64,000 nt of DNA from JBCKUK01 sp038924905 (GTDB lineage: Bacteria; Pseudomonadota; Gammaproteobacteria; Burkholderiales; Methylophilaceae), in the NCBI GenBank assembly GCA_038924905.1, contig JBCKUK010000001.1, positions 1 through 64,000 on the forward strand, given 5' to 3'. Positions 52,601-60,003 of this stretch are shown piece by piece. The translations under genes were made by a program, and so were the position numbers. Position 1 is the first letter of the stretch; the number at the start of each line of letters is the position of its first letter. The notes below the pieces were generated by a model. The model saw only the letters and a program-made list of their open reading frames with translations. It had not been told where the DNA came from and did no database searches.

Positions 52601-55584
52601 AGCAGCAGGATGGGCCCCGCTACCATGAGTACCGCGGGCTTGAACAGCAGGAGATAGAGCGTTGCGGCAATGGCGATCAGCGGGGCGACCCACATCGTGC
52701 GCACGGCGGCGACGAAGTCCGTACGGCTGTTGCGCGTTGCTTCGCCCGATGGACTCCATTCGAGCAGTCGCCTGTGGGTGAACAACATGCTTCCCGCCGT
52801 GCGCACGATCGCATCCAAGCTGAAGCAAGCCTCGTAGGGAAGGCATGCCAGGGTAAAGACCGCTTGCGCTAAGCGTTGAGTGGTCGTGTCGAGTGCGGCG
52901 GCAAGATGCTGGCTTAACAGCACCTCGCGCGGCTTGTGAAATATTTCCAGAACCGAGGCAATCAAGGGCGGAATCAGGATAATGCCGAGCACCACCAAGG
53001 TCCAAAACCAGGGCGATGCAAGCACGGTCCAGCCCAGCAGCAACAGCAGCGTCAATGCCGTCGGCACGAGACTGCGCCGCAGGTTGTCGAACAGTTTCCA
53101 TTGCGACAGCCACGATAACGGGTTTTTCTGCCGGCGCGCACCAAGACCGGGAATGCGCGGCAGCAGCCATCCCAGCAATTGCCAATCGCCGCGTATCCAG
53201 CGATGACGGCGGCTCACGTCCGTACTGTAGTGCGCAGGGTAGTCCTCATACAAATGCACATCGCTCAATAAGCCGGCGCGCGCATAACACCCTTCCAGCA
53301 AATCGTGGCTGAGAATCCGGTTCTCAGGAAAGCGCCCATTCAATGCTCGCTCGAACGTATCCACCTCATAGATGCCCTTGCCGATGAATGAGCCTTCGCC
53401 GAACACATCTTGGTAGACGTCTGAGATGGCGCGGGTATAGGGGTCGATGCCGGGTTCTCCGCTATGCAATCGCGCATAGCGCGAGCGGTTGGCGCTTTCC
53501 AGGCTCACGCTGACGCGCGGCTGAAGAATGCCGTAGCCCTCGCACACGCGCTGCCGCTTTTCATCGTAATGCGCACGATTCAGCGGATGCGCCATGGCGC
53601 CCACAAGTTGTCGTGCAACGTCACGCGGGAGCTGCGTATCCGTGTCTAAGGTGATGACGTACTTTACGTTCGCGAGGTAAGTGGTATCACCGGCGATGCG
53701 CGAGAAGTGTTCACCGGCATTGCTGTGCGTTTCACCGCGCAGCAATGCATTCAAGTCCGAAAGTTTGCCGCGCTTACGCTCGTAGCCCATCCAAATGCGC
53801 TCTTGCGGGTTCCAGCGGCGCGGGCGATGAAAAAGAAAAAACAGGCTCTTTCCCGCAGTGCTATATTTTGCATTCAGCGCCTCGATTCGCGCTTGGGCCA
53901 GCCGCAACAGCGGCTCGTCGGCGGCGAGTGTTTCTTCATGCGCGTCTCGAAAATCGGTCAACAGGCCGAAATACAGATTGTCGTCCCGATTCGCCAGAAA
54001 ACGCACTTCCAGTGCCTCGATCAGATCGTCAACGTTCTGCAGGTCGGTGAGCATCGTCGGCACGACGACCAGCGTCCGCGATTGCGCTGGAATGCCGGCG
54101 GAAAAATCCATGCGCGGCAGCGGATGCGGGCGCACTAACAAGCTTGCCAGCCAATTCACCAGGGCGAGCGCCAGCTGACTGGTGGATAGCAGTGCGAGTA
54201 TGCCTAACAGCACCAGCAACTCATCCGGCACGCCCTGGGCGTGCGCTATTGTCACCAAGCCCGCGTTGAACAGCAGCGTGAGCAGCGCGATTGTGCCGAG
54301 ATACAGGCCCAATGGGCGTTGCGACCCCATTTTCGCGAGCGTTTCGGCAATAGACGGGCGCACCTGTGCCCTGGTTTCGAGTTCGCGCAAGCCCCGGTCG
54401 ATCAGGTAGAAGCCGACATGCGCCGCGCATTCGCCGCCATCCGGATGCGCCGTCTGGGCCGCATGCGCAAGTTGGATCGCGCTCCGCGCTACCTCGGCTT
54501 CGGAGAGGGAACTCCTCTTCGCAATCTTTTCGATCACATGACGATAGCGGTCGCGGCTGGCAAAATCCATCGCGCCATAGGCGCCGTCCGGATCTTCGCG
54601 CAAGGTTCGCTCGACGATACTCATGGTTTCGACGAACTCGCGCCAATCCATCCCCCCCAGAAAGCGCAGACTGCCGACGCTGTTGCTAACGGAAACTTGG
54701 TCGGCAGCCTGCTGTTGGTTTCCCGATTGCACCAATTGCTCGATGGTCAGCCCCGACTCGGCCAGCACGTGCTCGATCCAGGTCAGCGGCAACGCCAAAG
54801 CGAGGTTTTGTCCTTGCAGCCGGCGCGTAAATTCCGATATGAATGGGGTCGACATCGGCGGGTGCGAGCGCGCCATGTCCGCGATCACCAGCACCAGGCT
54901 TTTCGGATCCTTTTCCGCGACCGCCATCATCTGCTCCGCCCACGTGCTTGCGAGGTCGCGGTCGACTCTGCCGGCAGCGATGCGCACGGCAACGCGCCGC
55001 AGATTCTCTATCAACGCCAGCCGCAGCATGATGGGGATGGCCCATAACTCGCCCAATTTGAGCGCGCTGACCGTCTGATAGGCCACGACGAAACGGCTAA
55101 TACTTTCCGCGTCTACCCGCCCATCGCCGTGCGAAATGATCTCCAGCGCGATATCGTACACACGCGGCAATCCGGCCGAAGGGCCGTCCAACAAACGCGG
55201 TAATTCCCGGCTGTATCTCTTAGGCAAGTGGCGCTTGGCGGTGCGGAGCTGCTCTTCGACCAGATAGAAGTTATCGAGCAGCCATTCGCTGGCCGGCGTA
55301 ATCTGCTGATTCGCTTTTACCGCCGCCGTGAGTTGGCCGCAGACGCCGATCAAGACCGCTTCATTCTCCGCCAACCGCGACAGCAGATGATCCTGCTGGC
55401 GTTCCTGCGTCAACTTGTGCATAGCCGCGAGACGTTTGCCACGTTGTTCCATCTGATCGGCGCTGAACAATCCCGAGCGCAGCGGCGGCTCATCGAAGGA
55501 GCCTTTTAGGGAGATGCCTCCGTCGCGCAAGTGCGCTCTCAACTGGCGCAAATATCGAAAGAAACGAATGTCGCTGGGTTTCAT
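46672..55584 (-). CDS. ndvB: cyclic beta-1,2-glucan synthase NdvB
   Basis: A giant (2970 residues) inner-membrane enzyme that starts, extends and closes periplasmic cyclic beta-1,2-glucans, which matter for osmotic adaptation and host contact. Order: N-terminal region (1-420); membrane spans near 425-500; GT84 transferase with VVPTMLTDLQNVDDLIEALE near 512, LDTDTQLPRD near 645 and RRHRWIRGDWQLL near 797; further spans near 845-890 and 965-1020; glycoamylase-like domain (~1270-1620); two carbohydrate-binding/phosphorylase sandwich units; and a C-terminal GH94 domain with GSGDWNDGMNLVG near 2643. The frame is unbroken over 8.9 kb. Its DNA is visibly richer in G+C than the genes around it, hinting at transfer. 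No Shine-Dalgarno is evident. Confidence 0.96.
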   Translation of the reverse strand: MKPSDIRFFRYLRQLRAHLRDGGISLKGSFDEPPLRSGLFSADQMEQRGKRLAAMHKLTQERQQDHLLSRLAENEAVLIGVCGQLTAAVKANQQITPASEWLLDNFYLVEEQLRTAKRHLPKRYSRELPRLLDGPSAGLPRVYDIALEIISHGDGRVDAESISRFVVAYQTVSALKLGELWAIPIMLRLALIENLRRVAVRIAAGRVDRDLASTWAEQMMAVAEKDPKSLVLVIADMARSHPPMSTPFISEFTRRLQGQNLALALPLTWIEHVLAESGLTIEQLVQSGNQQQAADQVSVSNSVGSLRFLGGMDWREFVETMSIVERTLREDPDGAYGAMDFASRDRYRHVIEKIAKRSSLSEAEVARSAIQLAHAAQTAHPDGGECAAHVGFYLIDRGLRELETRAQVRPSIAETLAKMGSQRPLGLYLGTIALLTLLFNAGLVTIAHAQGVPDELLVLLGILALLSTSQLALALVNWLASLLVRPHPLPRMDFSAGIPAQSRTLVVVPTMLTDLQNVDDLIEALEVRFLANRDDNLYFGLLTDFRDAHEETLAADEPLLRLAQARIEALNAKYSTAGKSLFFLFHRPRRWNPQERIWMGYERKRGKLSDLNALLRGETHSNAGEHFSRIAGDTTYLANVKYVITLDTDTQLPRDVARQLVGAMAHPLNRAHYDEKRQRVCEGYGILQPRVSVSLESANRSRYARLHSGEPGIDPYTRAISDVYQDVFGEGSFIGKGIYEVDTFERALNGRFPENRILSHDLLEGCYARAGLLSDVHLYEDYPAHYSTDVSRRHRWIRGDWQLLGWLLPRIPGLGARRQKNPLSWLSQWKLFDNLRRSLVPTALTLLLLLGWTVLASPWFWTLVVLGIILIPPLIASVLEIFHKPREVLLSQHLAAALDTTTQRLAQAVFTLACLPYEACFSLDAIVRTAGSMLFTHRRLLEWSPSGEATRNSRTDFVAAVRTMWVAPLIAIAATLYLLLFKPAVLMVAGPILLLWLGSPAITWWVGQPLARRVARLTVEQTIFLRKISRKTWAFFETFVGPADHWLPPDNYQEYRSAAVAHRTSPTNMGLALLANLTAYDFGYIPAGQLIERTAHTLDTMQTLERHRSHFYNWYDTQSLKPLHPAYVSTVDSGNLAGHLLTLRQGLLALADDKILGARWFDGLHDTLRILVDAAGSTQSDLLAQLQADIESACSSRPVTLALAWQCLDRLARRAAEFSDSLEAVSEDLSEKGSAQLSAGGIRRTETGVYLEADEDSTHRPDLDHASTVVSETASESDANWWARALARQCRATLDELTFLAPWLLLPAAPGGFGDYPDSGTIPTLRELASIEDGLLPAIEQQLGTAAAPAEREWLHEFQQCVTQAGQRATERIAATERLALQSGEFACMAYDFLYDKASRLLAIGYNVNELRRDASYYDLLASEVRLTKFVAIAQGQVPQESWFAMGRLLTTAGGGPVLLSWSGSMFEYLMPLLVMPTYENTLLDQTYKTAVKRQIEYGRQRGVPWGMSESGYNLVDVHLNYQYRAFGVPGLGLKRGLADDLVVAPYATVLALMVAPEEACLNLQRLSAERLEGKFGFYEAIDYTPSRQRRGESSTKVRSYMAHHQGMSLLSLAYLLLDRPMQKRFESDPLLQSTLLLLQERIPRAMALLPHTAQLSDIRPSSGFPEAPIRVFNSANTPIPEVQLLSNGRYHVMVTNAGGGYSRWKDLAVTRWREDTTCDHWGTFCYLRDESSGEVWSTAYQPTLKQPQHYEVIFSMGRAEFRRRDDDFETYTEIVVSPEDDIELRRVHITNRSWTRRTITVTSYAEVVLAVPAADAMHPAFSNLFVQTEIDEQRHAILCTRRPRSSTEQTLWMFHLMVAHGADIDAMSYETDRMQFIGRGHTVADPQALGGVSSGALSGSQGSVLDPIVAIRYAITLDPEQTVTIDMVSGMGETRDAILSLIEKYQDRRIADRVFELAWTHAQVVLRQLNASETDAQLYGRLANSVIYANASLRADASILMQNRRGQSGLWGYAISGDLPIVLLQIGDAANIELVRQLVQAHAYWRLKGLAVDLVIWNEDRAGYRQLLQDKIIGLIAAGVEAHVIDRPGGIFVRSAEQISNEDRILFQSVARAIISDSLGTLAEQINRRSLRDMQVPRFQPTRSHRADPPASSALPQRDLILHNGLGGFTPDGHEYVITTTAEQVTPAPWVNVLANPHFGTVISENGLAYTWSDNAHEFRLTPWHNDPVSDASGEAFYLRDEESGHFWSPTPLPCRGANAYVSRHGFGYSVFEHTEGGIVSELWVYVALDAAVKFSVLKVRNASGRSRRLSATGYVEWVLGDLRQKSTMHVTTEVDFDSGALFARNPYNTEFADRIAFFDVDEESRTITCDRAEFIGRNGSLKNPAAMARARLSGKAGAALDPCAAIQVSFDLADGEEREIVFRLGQAGRRGADDARKLVRRFRGSASAHTALEAVWQYWNRTLGAVQVETPDPSLNVLTNGWLVYQTLACRLWARSGYYQSGGAFGFRDQLQDVMALIHAEPKRVREQLLLCAAHQFLEGDVQHWWHPPSSRGVRTHCSDDYLWLPLAVCRYVLCTGDTGVLDESIPFLEGRPVSPEDDSYYDLPGHSAESASLYAHCVRAIRHGLTFGEHGLPLIGSGDWNDGMNLVGLHGKGESVWLGFFLYEVLTRFTELAERQGDVAFAEQCQTEAAQLRQRIEQNAWDGAWYRRAYFDDGTPLGSAANVECQIDSISQSWSVLSGAGDAARSRMGMDAVYERLVRHDQALIQLLDPPFDKSDMEPGYIKGYVPGVRENGGQYTHAAIWSAMAFAALGDSQRAWELFDIINPVNHGKSAAGVAIYKIEPYVVAADVYAVSPHAGRGGWSWYTGSAGWMYRLIVESLLGLRLEVDKLHFTPCLPVAWQAFKLHYRYRETVYHITVSQTQAADAAQSGAMRVTVDGVERPDKIIPLIDDRREHAVEVRIAILPQPH

Positions 55585-55733
55585 TTAGAGACGCATTTCT
55601 TTGCAGGCTTGTCGATTTCTGGATGGGCCGAGGTTGAAGGAAATCGGCTGCTGGCTCTGGTTACTTCTCCGGCTACGGGGTAAGCACGCCGTTTTCGAGA
55701 TAGGCGGCATCGTAGGTCAATCCGATCCGCGGG

Positions 55734-55950
55734 GTCGGGCAGGATGAGTTGCTCGTCTTTATCCGTATAGTGCAGTCGGCTGAGCGGATCCTTGATGATG
55801 TTGAGCCGCGCCAATTGTTTGTCGGCGGCGCGCGCGCTGGTCCACGGCGTTACCGGGCGGTGCGTACGTGCCAGCATCTCGTTGCGCGCCAGGCTGTATT
55901 GTTTCCACTTCTTGAGCGCTTGATCGTCGAGCGCGTTGGGTTTCCATTGC
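55734..55950 (-). pseudogene. polyphosphate kinase 2 (PPK2) C-terminal remnant
   Basis: On the minus strand, QWKPNALDDQALKKWKQYSL, then ARNEMLARTHRPVTPWTSAR and LARLNIIKDPLSRLHYTDKD..LILPD, is the end of a PPK2-family kinase (usual forms: QWKLSPID, EMLARTHTPxAPWT, LHYxDKD). The ATP-binding first three quarters are absent. An open frame surrounds it (56120-55581), but the flanking residues resemble nothing and overlap the end of lipA, so no working gene is proposed. It lies directly upstream of ndvB. Confidence 0.75.
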
Positions 55951-56052
55951 GCGCAAAAAATTCGCAAAAAAATTCTGGGCCAGGTCTTGCATAACCACAT
56001 TCCCCCGCCTTCTTCACATTTACAAGGGTCATACTTTCGACTTGAATCCACC

Positions 56053-57018
56053 TCATTTTGCCATCCCTGCTTGCTCATCGGCGTGGTATGAAGATCGAAC
56101 CATAGGGCCGCAAGCGGCATTGGTGAAGCTCATTGCCAAAGCTTGCTGCTCAAACTCCGCAAAGCGCCCTGGTGTTACAAAGCGGGTGACCGGCAAGTGG
56201 TGCGGGCTGGGCTGTAAATACTGGCCGAGCGTGAGCATGGTGACGCCATGATTGCGTAGATCCTGCATCACTTCCAGTATCTCATCATCCGTTTCGCCCA
56301 AGCCCAGCATCAGGCCGGATTTGGTGGGCACATCAGGGTGCAGCCTGCCAAAAGCTTTAAGCAGGTTGAGCGAATTTTGATAATCCGCACCGGGGCGGGC
56401 TTGTTTGTATAGCCGTGGCACAGTTTCCAGATTGTGGTTCATCACGTCCGGCGGTGCCTGGGTGAGGATTTCTATGGCGCTATCCAATCGCCCACGAAAA
56501 TCGGGGACCAGCACCTCTACCTTGATATTGGGCGATTTTTCACGCACTGCCTGAATGCAATCGACAAAATGCTGCGCGCCGCCATCACGTAAATCATCCC
56601 TATCCACACTGGTAATTACCACGTAGTTAAGCTTCATTGCCGCGATAGTGCGGGCGAGGTTTTCTGGTTCGTTCACATCCGGTGCCAGTGGCTTGCCATG
56701 TGCCACATCACAAAATGGACAACGACGAGTGCAAATATCACCCAGAATCATAAAGGTGGCGGTGCCTCCGCTGAAACACTCGCCGATATTGGGGCAAGAA
56801 GCTTCTTCGCACACCGTGTGCAGATGATTGTCGCGCAGGATTTGTTTGATTTCCTGAAAGCGGGCAGAATCCGGCACCTTCATGCGTATCCAATCGGGCT
56901 TGCGCATGGCGGGCTGAGGCACGATTTTAATCGGGATACGCGCGGTTTTGGCAGCGCCCGTTTCTTTGACGCCGGCCAGCTTGGTGCCCGATTGTCTTTG
57001 GGTAGCTAGTTCGCTCAT
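56053..57018 (-). CDS. lipA: lipoyl synthase LipA
   Basis: Radical SAM enzyme inserting two sulfurs into protein-bound octanoyl groups to make lipoate. 321 residues. Auxiliary cluster cysteines are in VCEEASCPNIGEC (C-x4-C-x5-C, near residues 68-79); the radical SAM triad is CTRRCPFC near 94-101; the C-terminal Arg-Ser-Ser-Tyr (MVRSSYHADEQAG) supplies the Ser ligand. Its ATG overlaps the lipB stop by four bases. Beyond its 3' end the gene order departs from the usual and the accessory block begins; a second copy of this 3' end lies 9.5 kb away. Confidence 0.97.
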   Translation of the reverse strand: MSELATQRQSGTKLAGVKETGAAKTARIPIKIVPQPAMRKPDWIRMKVPDSARFQEIKQILRDNHLHTVCEEASCPNIGECFSGGTATFMILGDICTRRCPFCDVAHGKPLAPDVNEPENLARTIAAMKLNYVVITSVDRDDLRDGGAQHFVDCIQAVREKSPNIKVEVLVPDFRGRLDSAIEILTQAPPDVMNHNLETVPRLYKQARPGADYQNSLNLLKAFGRLHPDVPTKSGLMLGLGETDDEILEVMQDLRNHGVTMLTLGQYLQPSPHHLPVTRFVTPGRFAEFEQQALAMSFTNAACGPMVRSSYHADEQAGMAK

Positions 57019-57674
57019 GCGCTCTTCTCAGTCATGCATTCAGTATAGTTTAAATTTGCAGCCAGCTTGCTAATAAACGCTTTACCAGCATCATGTAAGC
57101 TAATATTGACGCCCAAATCGCTGGTCTGCGTAACCTCCAGCCCTGGATAACCGCAAGGGTCTATCGCCGCAAACGGGGTTAAATCCATGGCTATATTTAA
57201 GGCGAGACCATGATAGCAGCAGTTATTTTTAAGCCTTAAACCCAATGACGCGATTTTTTTGTCACCAACATACACGCCGGGCGCACCAGATTTGACTGTT
57301 GCCGTAATGGCGTTTTCTTCCACGCTTTCTTCTAACAGCGAGATGACAGCGTTTCCCATAGCGCTTACCAGCTGGCGTACGCTCAGGCCTTTACGCTTAA
57401 GGTCTATCAGCAAGTAAATAACTGCCTGGCCCGGGCCGTGGTAGGTGATTTTTCCACCCCTATCAACAAGTACCAATGGAATATCCTTGCGCTTGGGGTA
57501 ACGTACATCTTTGCGGTTTAGCCCCAGGGTGTAAACCGCAGGATGCTCGGTGAGCCACAATTCGTCGGCCGTGTTCTGGTTGCGTTTGGCAGTAAACGCC
57601 TGCATGGCGTGCCATGTGGTTTCATAGTCGGTCAGGCCGAGCTCACGGATGCGTAGCGTTTGCGGCATGGCCAA
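57015..57674 (-). CDS. lipB: octanoyl-ACP:protein octanoyltransferase LipB
   Basis: Moves octanoate from acyl carrier protein to lipoyl domains, the step before LipA. 219 residues. GGKITYHGPGQAVIYLLIDL near residues 72-91 is the family signature, with KIASLGLRLKNNCCYHGLAL holding the catalytic Lys and a Cys replaced in order as expected (NPCG-like stretch AIDPCGYPG). Coupled with lipA by overlap and with ybeD one base away. Confidence 0.96.
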   Translation of the reverse strand: MAMPQTLRIRELGLTDYETTWHAMQAFTAKRNQNTADELWLTEHPAVYTLGLNRKDVRYPKRKDIPLVLVDRGGKITYHGPGQAVIYLLIDLKRKGLSVRQLVSAMGNAVISLLEESVEENAITATVKSGAPGVYVGDKKIASLGLRLKNNCCYHGLALNIAMDLTPFAAIDPCGYPGLEVTQTSDLGVNISLHDAGKAFISKLAANLNYTECMTEKSA

Positions 57675-57675
57675 C

Positions 57676-57942
57676 CTACAGTGTTATTTTTACCAAGGGG
57701 TGCGCAGTCAAGGCGCGGTAAACATCATCGATCTGTGGCCTGGAAGTCACGTGTACGGTGCAGGTCAGGCTGATATATTTGCCACCCGAGCTGGCACGCA
57801 TTTCTACTTTGCTGGAATCAAAATCCGGCAATTGTGTGTGGATTACAGCGACGATGATTTCGGCAAAATCGTCGCGCATCTCACCCATCACTTTGATGGG
57901 AAAGTCGCAGGGAAATTCAATCAGCTCTTCATTCTCACTCAT
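57676..57942 (-). CDS. ybeD: YbeD family protein (DUF493)
   Basis: 88 residues: LIEFPCDFPIKVMGEMRDDF at the start, then MRASSGGKYISLTCTVHVTS and DDVYRALTAHPLVKITL at the end, an ACT-like fold typical of YbeD/DUF493. It accompanies lipB in many proteobacteria and has been proposed to regulate by small-molecule binding; its action is unknown. It lies five bases after dat and one base before lipB. Confidence 0.92.
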   Translation of the reverse strand: MSENEELIEFPCDFPIKVMGEMRDDFAEIIVAVIHTQLPDFDSSKVEMRASSGGKYISLTCTVHVTSRPQIDDVYRALTAHPLVKITL

Positions 57943-57947
57943 GACTG

Positions 57948-58811
57948 CTAATCTGTTTCCTGCCGCATGACTTGTTTTTTATAGTCTTGGTATAAGGCAT
58001 ACATTTTATGAAACAGCGGGCCGGGCTTGCCGCTACCCACGGCCTTGCCATCCAGCGAGGTAATTGCCAATATTTCCTTGGTGGAAGAGGTAATCCACAG
58101 CTCGTCAGCTGCACGAATGCGCGCTTCATCAAAACAACCAATATTGACCGGGATATTATTAGTCTCGGCGAGCTCCAGCACCAGATTGTAAGTGATGCCG
58201 GGCAGCATGTGCGTATCCTTGGGCGGCGCCAGAATCACACCCGCTTCCCCCGCAAATATGTTGCTGGCTGCGCCTTCAGTGAGTATGCCGTCGCGGAACA
58301 ACACGGTTTCTACCGCGTTAACATCCACCGCCAATTGACGCAGTAGAACATTGGGTAGCAAGGCGATGGCTTTAATGTCGCACCTGTCCCAGCGAATATC
58401 TACCGCGCTGACCGCGGCTACACCGTTCTCACATTGTATTTTTGGTGGTGTGACCAAGGGACTACTCATCATAAAAACAGTGGGTGTGACGTTCTTGGGA
58501 AAAGCGTGATCACGCGGCGCTACGCCACGTGTGATGTGCAGATAGAGCGATTGGTCGTCAGCCTCGTTTTTGGCAATCAGCGCATGAATCAATGTTTCCC
58601 ATTCATCCACCGAATGCGGGTTGGTGATGCGCAAACCCGCCAGGCTATGTTGTAAACGATTCAAATGTTCGTGCAGCCTGAAGGCATGGCGCGAATAGAC
58701 CGGAATGACCTCGTACACACCATCGCCAAAGATAAAGCCACGATCCAGTACCGGCACATAAGCCTGCTCTATGGGTAAAAATTTGCCGTTAAGGTAGACA
58801 ATCTGGCTCAT
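57948..58811 (-). CDS. dat: D-amino acid aminotransferase (class IV PLP)
   Basis: 287 residues of the class IV aminotransferases. The start MSQIVYLNGKFLPIEQAYVP and VLDRGFIFGDGVYEVIPVYS are of the D-alanine aminotransferase type. The PLP Lys is in CDIKAIALLPNVLL near 147, and EGAASNIFA and ITSSTKEILAI follow. It may supply D-glutamate or D-alanine for peptidoglycan, in keeping with its place among cell-wall genes. A branched-chain or 4-amino-4-deoxychorismate relative cannot be fully excluded. Confidence 0.88.
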   Translation of the reverse strand: MSQIVYLNGKFLPIEQAYVPVLDRGFIFGDGVYEVIPVYSRHAFRLHEHLNRLQHSLAGLRITNPHSVDEWETLIHALIAKNEADDQSLYLHITRGVAPRDHAFPKNVTPTVFMMSSPLVTPPKIQCENGVAAVSAVDIRWDRCDIKAIALLPNVLLRQLAVDVNAVETVLFRDGILTEGAASNIFAGEAGVILAPPKDTHMLPGITYNLVLELAETNNIPVNIGCFDEARIRAADELWITSSTKEILAITSLDGKAVGSGKPGPLFHKMYALYQDYKKQVMRQETD

Positions 58812-58830
58812 GGATGGTTATTCAAAGAGG

Positions 58831-59994
58831 CTACTCAAAAAGCAGTTTGATGTTGTCCCACATACGGCCAAAAATACCGGCAATTTCAATATTTCTGGCG
58901 GCTACCAGCTTGCGCTCATCGACGACTTTGCCATCCAGAAAGAATTGAATAGTGCCGATTTCCTGTCCGGCATTGATGGGCGCAATCAGCGGCTGTTTGC
59001 TGGACATTTTTGCCTTGATGATGCGGTATGCATCTTTGGGTAGCGTAAGGTATAAATCATCGGCTACGGTCGTAGCCAGCGTGTTTTCGCTGCCCTTCCA
59101 CACCTTGAGTGTGCTGACAGTCTGCCCGCGCTTAAAGACCAGATGAGATTCGTAAAATTTGAAGCCGTAGTTCAGCAGTTTTTGACTTTCGGTTGCGCGC
59201 GAGCTTTCGGAAGGCGCACCCAGAACCACGGATATAAAACGGGTTTTACCACGTTTAGCGGAAGTAATCAGGCAGTAACCTGCACTTTTGGTGTGGCCGG
59301 TTTTCATGCCATCAACGTAAGGGTCCAGCCACAACAGGCGATTGCGATTGAGCTGGGTAATTTTGTTGTAGGTGTATTCCTTGATTGAGTACAAACGCTT
59401 GTACTCATCGGGAAAGTCGCGAATCAGCGCGGCAGCTAATAAAGACAAATCGAAGGCAGTAGTGTAATGCTGTGGATCGGACAGCCCCGTGGCATTGACG
59501 AAATGCGTATTTTTCATGCCGAGGCGCACTGCTTCCTGATTCATCAAGTCGGCAAATGCTTCTTCGGAGCCGGCAATGCCTTCCGCCAGGACGATACTCG
59601 CATCGTTACCGGAAATCGCAATCATGCCGTGCTGTAATTCATCTACCGTGACTGGCTGTTTGGGATCAAGAAACATGCAGGAGCCGAGTGAGCCGCCGCA
59701 ACCAGTACCGCCGCCCTTCAGTGCCTTATTGCTGACCGGCAAAGTCTGGTCTAGCTGTAAATGCCCATTTTTTAAGGCTTTGAATACCAGATAGGCCGTC
59801 ATCAGCTTGGTGAGCGAGGCTGGCTCCACCCTGCTGGTACCTGCCTGCTCCGCGATAATATGGCTGCTGTTGAAATCGCTTAACAGATAAGATTTAACTG
59901 TCAGCGATGGCGGCGGCGGGATATCAGTAGCGTAGACGCTAAATGAGAATATGGCGGATATTAAAAATGCAATTGGAAGTGATAGTTGGCGCAT
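58831..59994 (-). CDS. dacC: D-alanyl-D-alanine carboxypeptidase (PBP5/6 type)
   Basis: Trims the terminal D-Ala of peptidoglycan pentapeptides. 387 residues with a signal peptide cut near VYA|TD. The penicillin-binding motifs are in order: SLTK (in EPASLTKLMTAYLVF), SGN (in AISGNDASIVLAEG) and KTG (in DGMKTGHTKSAGYC). The C-terminal beta domain and the amphipathic anchor (GRMWDNIKLLFE) are present. It stands in the rodA-rlpA-dacC order normal for the group. Confidence 0.96.
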   Translation of the reverse strand: MRQLSLPIAFLISAIFSFSVYATDIPPPPSLTVKSYLLSDFNSSHIIAEQAGTSRVEPASLTKLMTAYLVFKALKNGHLQLDQTLPVSNKALKGGGTGCGGSLGSCMFLDPKQPVTVDELQHGMIAISGNDASIVLAEGIAGSEEAFADLMNQEAVRLGMKNTHFVNATGLSDPQHYTTAFDLSLLAAALIRDFPDEYKRLYSIKEYTYNKITQLNRNRLLWLDPYVDGMKTGHTKSAGYCLITSAKRGKTRFISVVLGAPSESSRATESQKLLNYGFKFYESHLVFKRGQTVSTLKVWKGSENTLATTVADDLYLTLPKDAYRIIKAKMSSKQPLIAPINAGQEIGTIQFFLDGKVVDERKLVAARNIEIAGIFGRMWDNIKLLFE

Positions 59995-60003
59995 AGAGTT
60001 TGA

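Noticed and set aside
55581..56120. 179-codon minus-strand open frame as a real gene
   Set aside because: Only its middle resembles PPK2; the front overlaps the end of lipA in another frame and the tail resembles nothing. Treated as a remnant.
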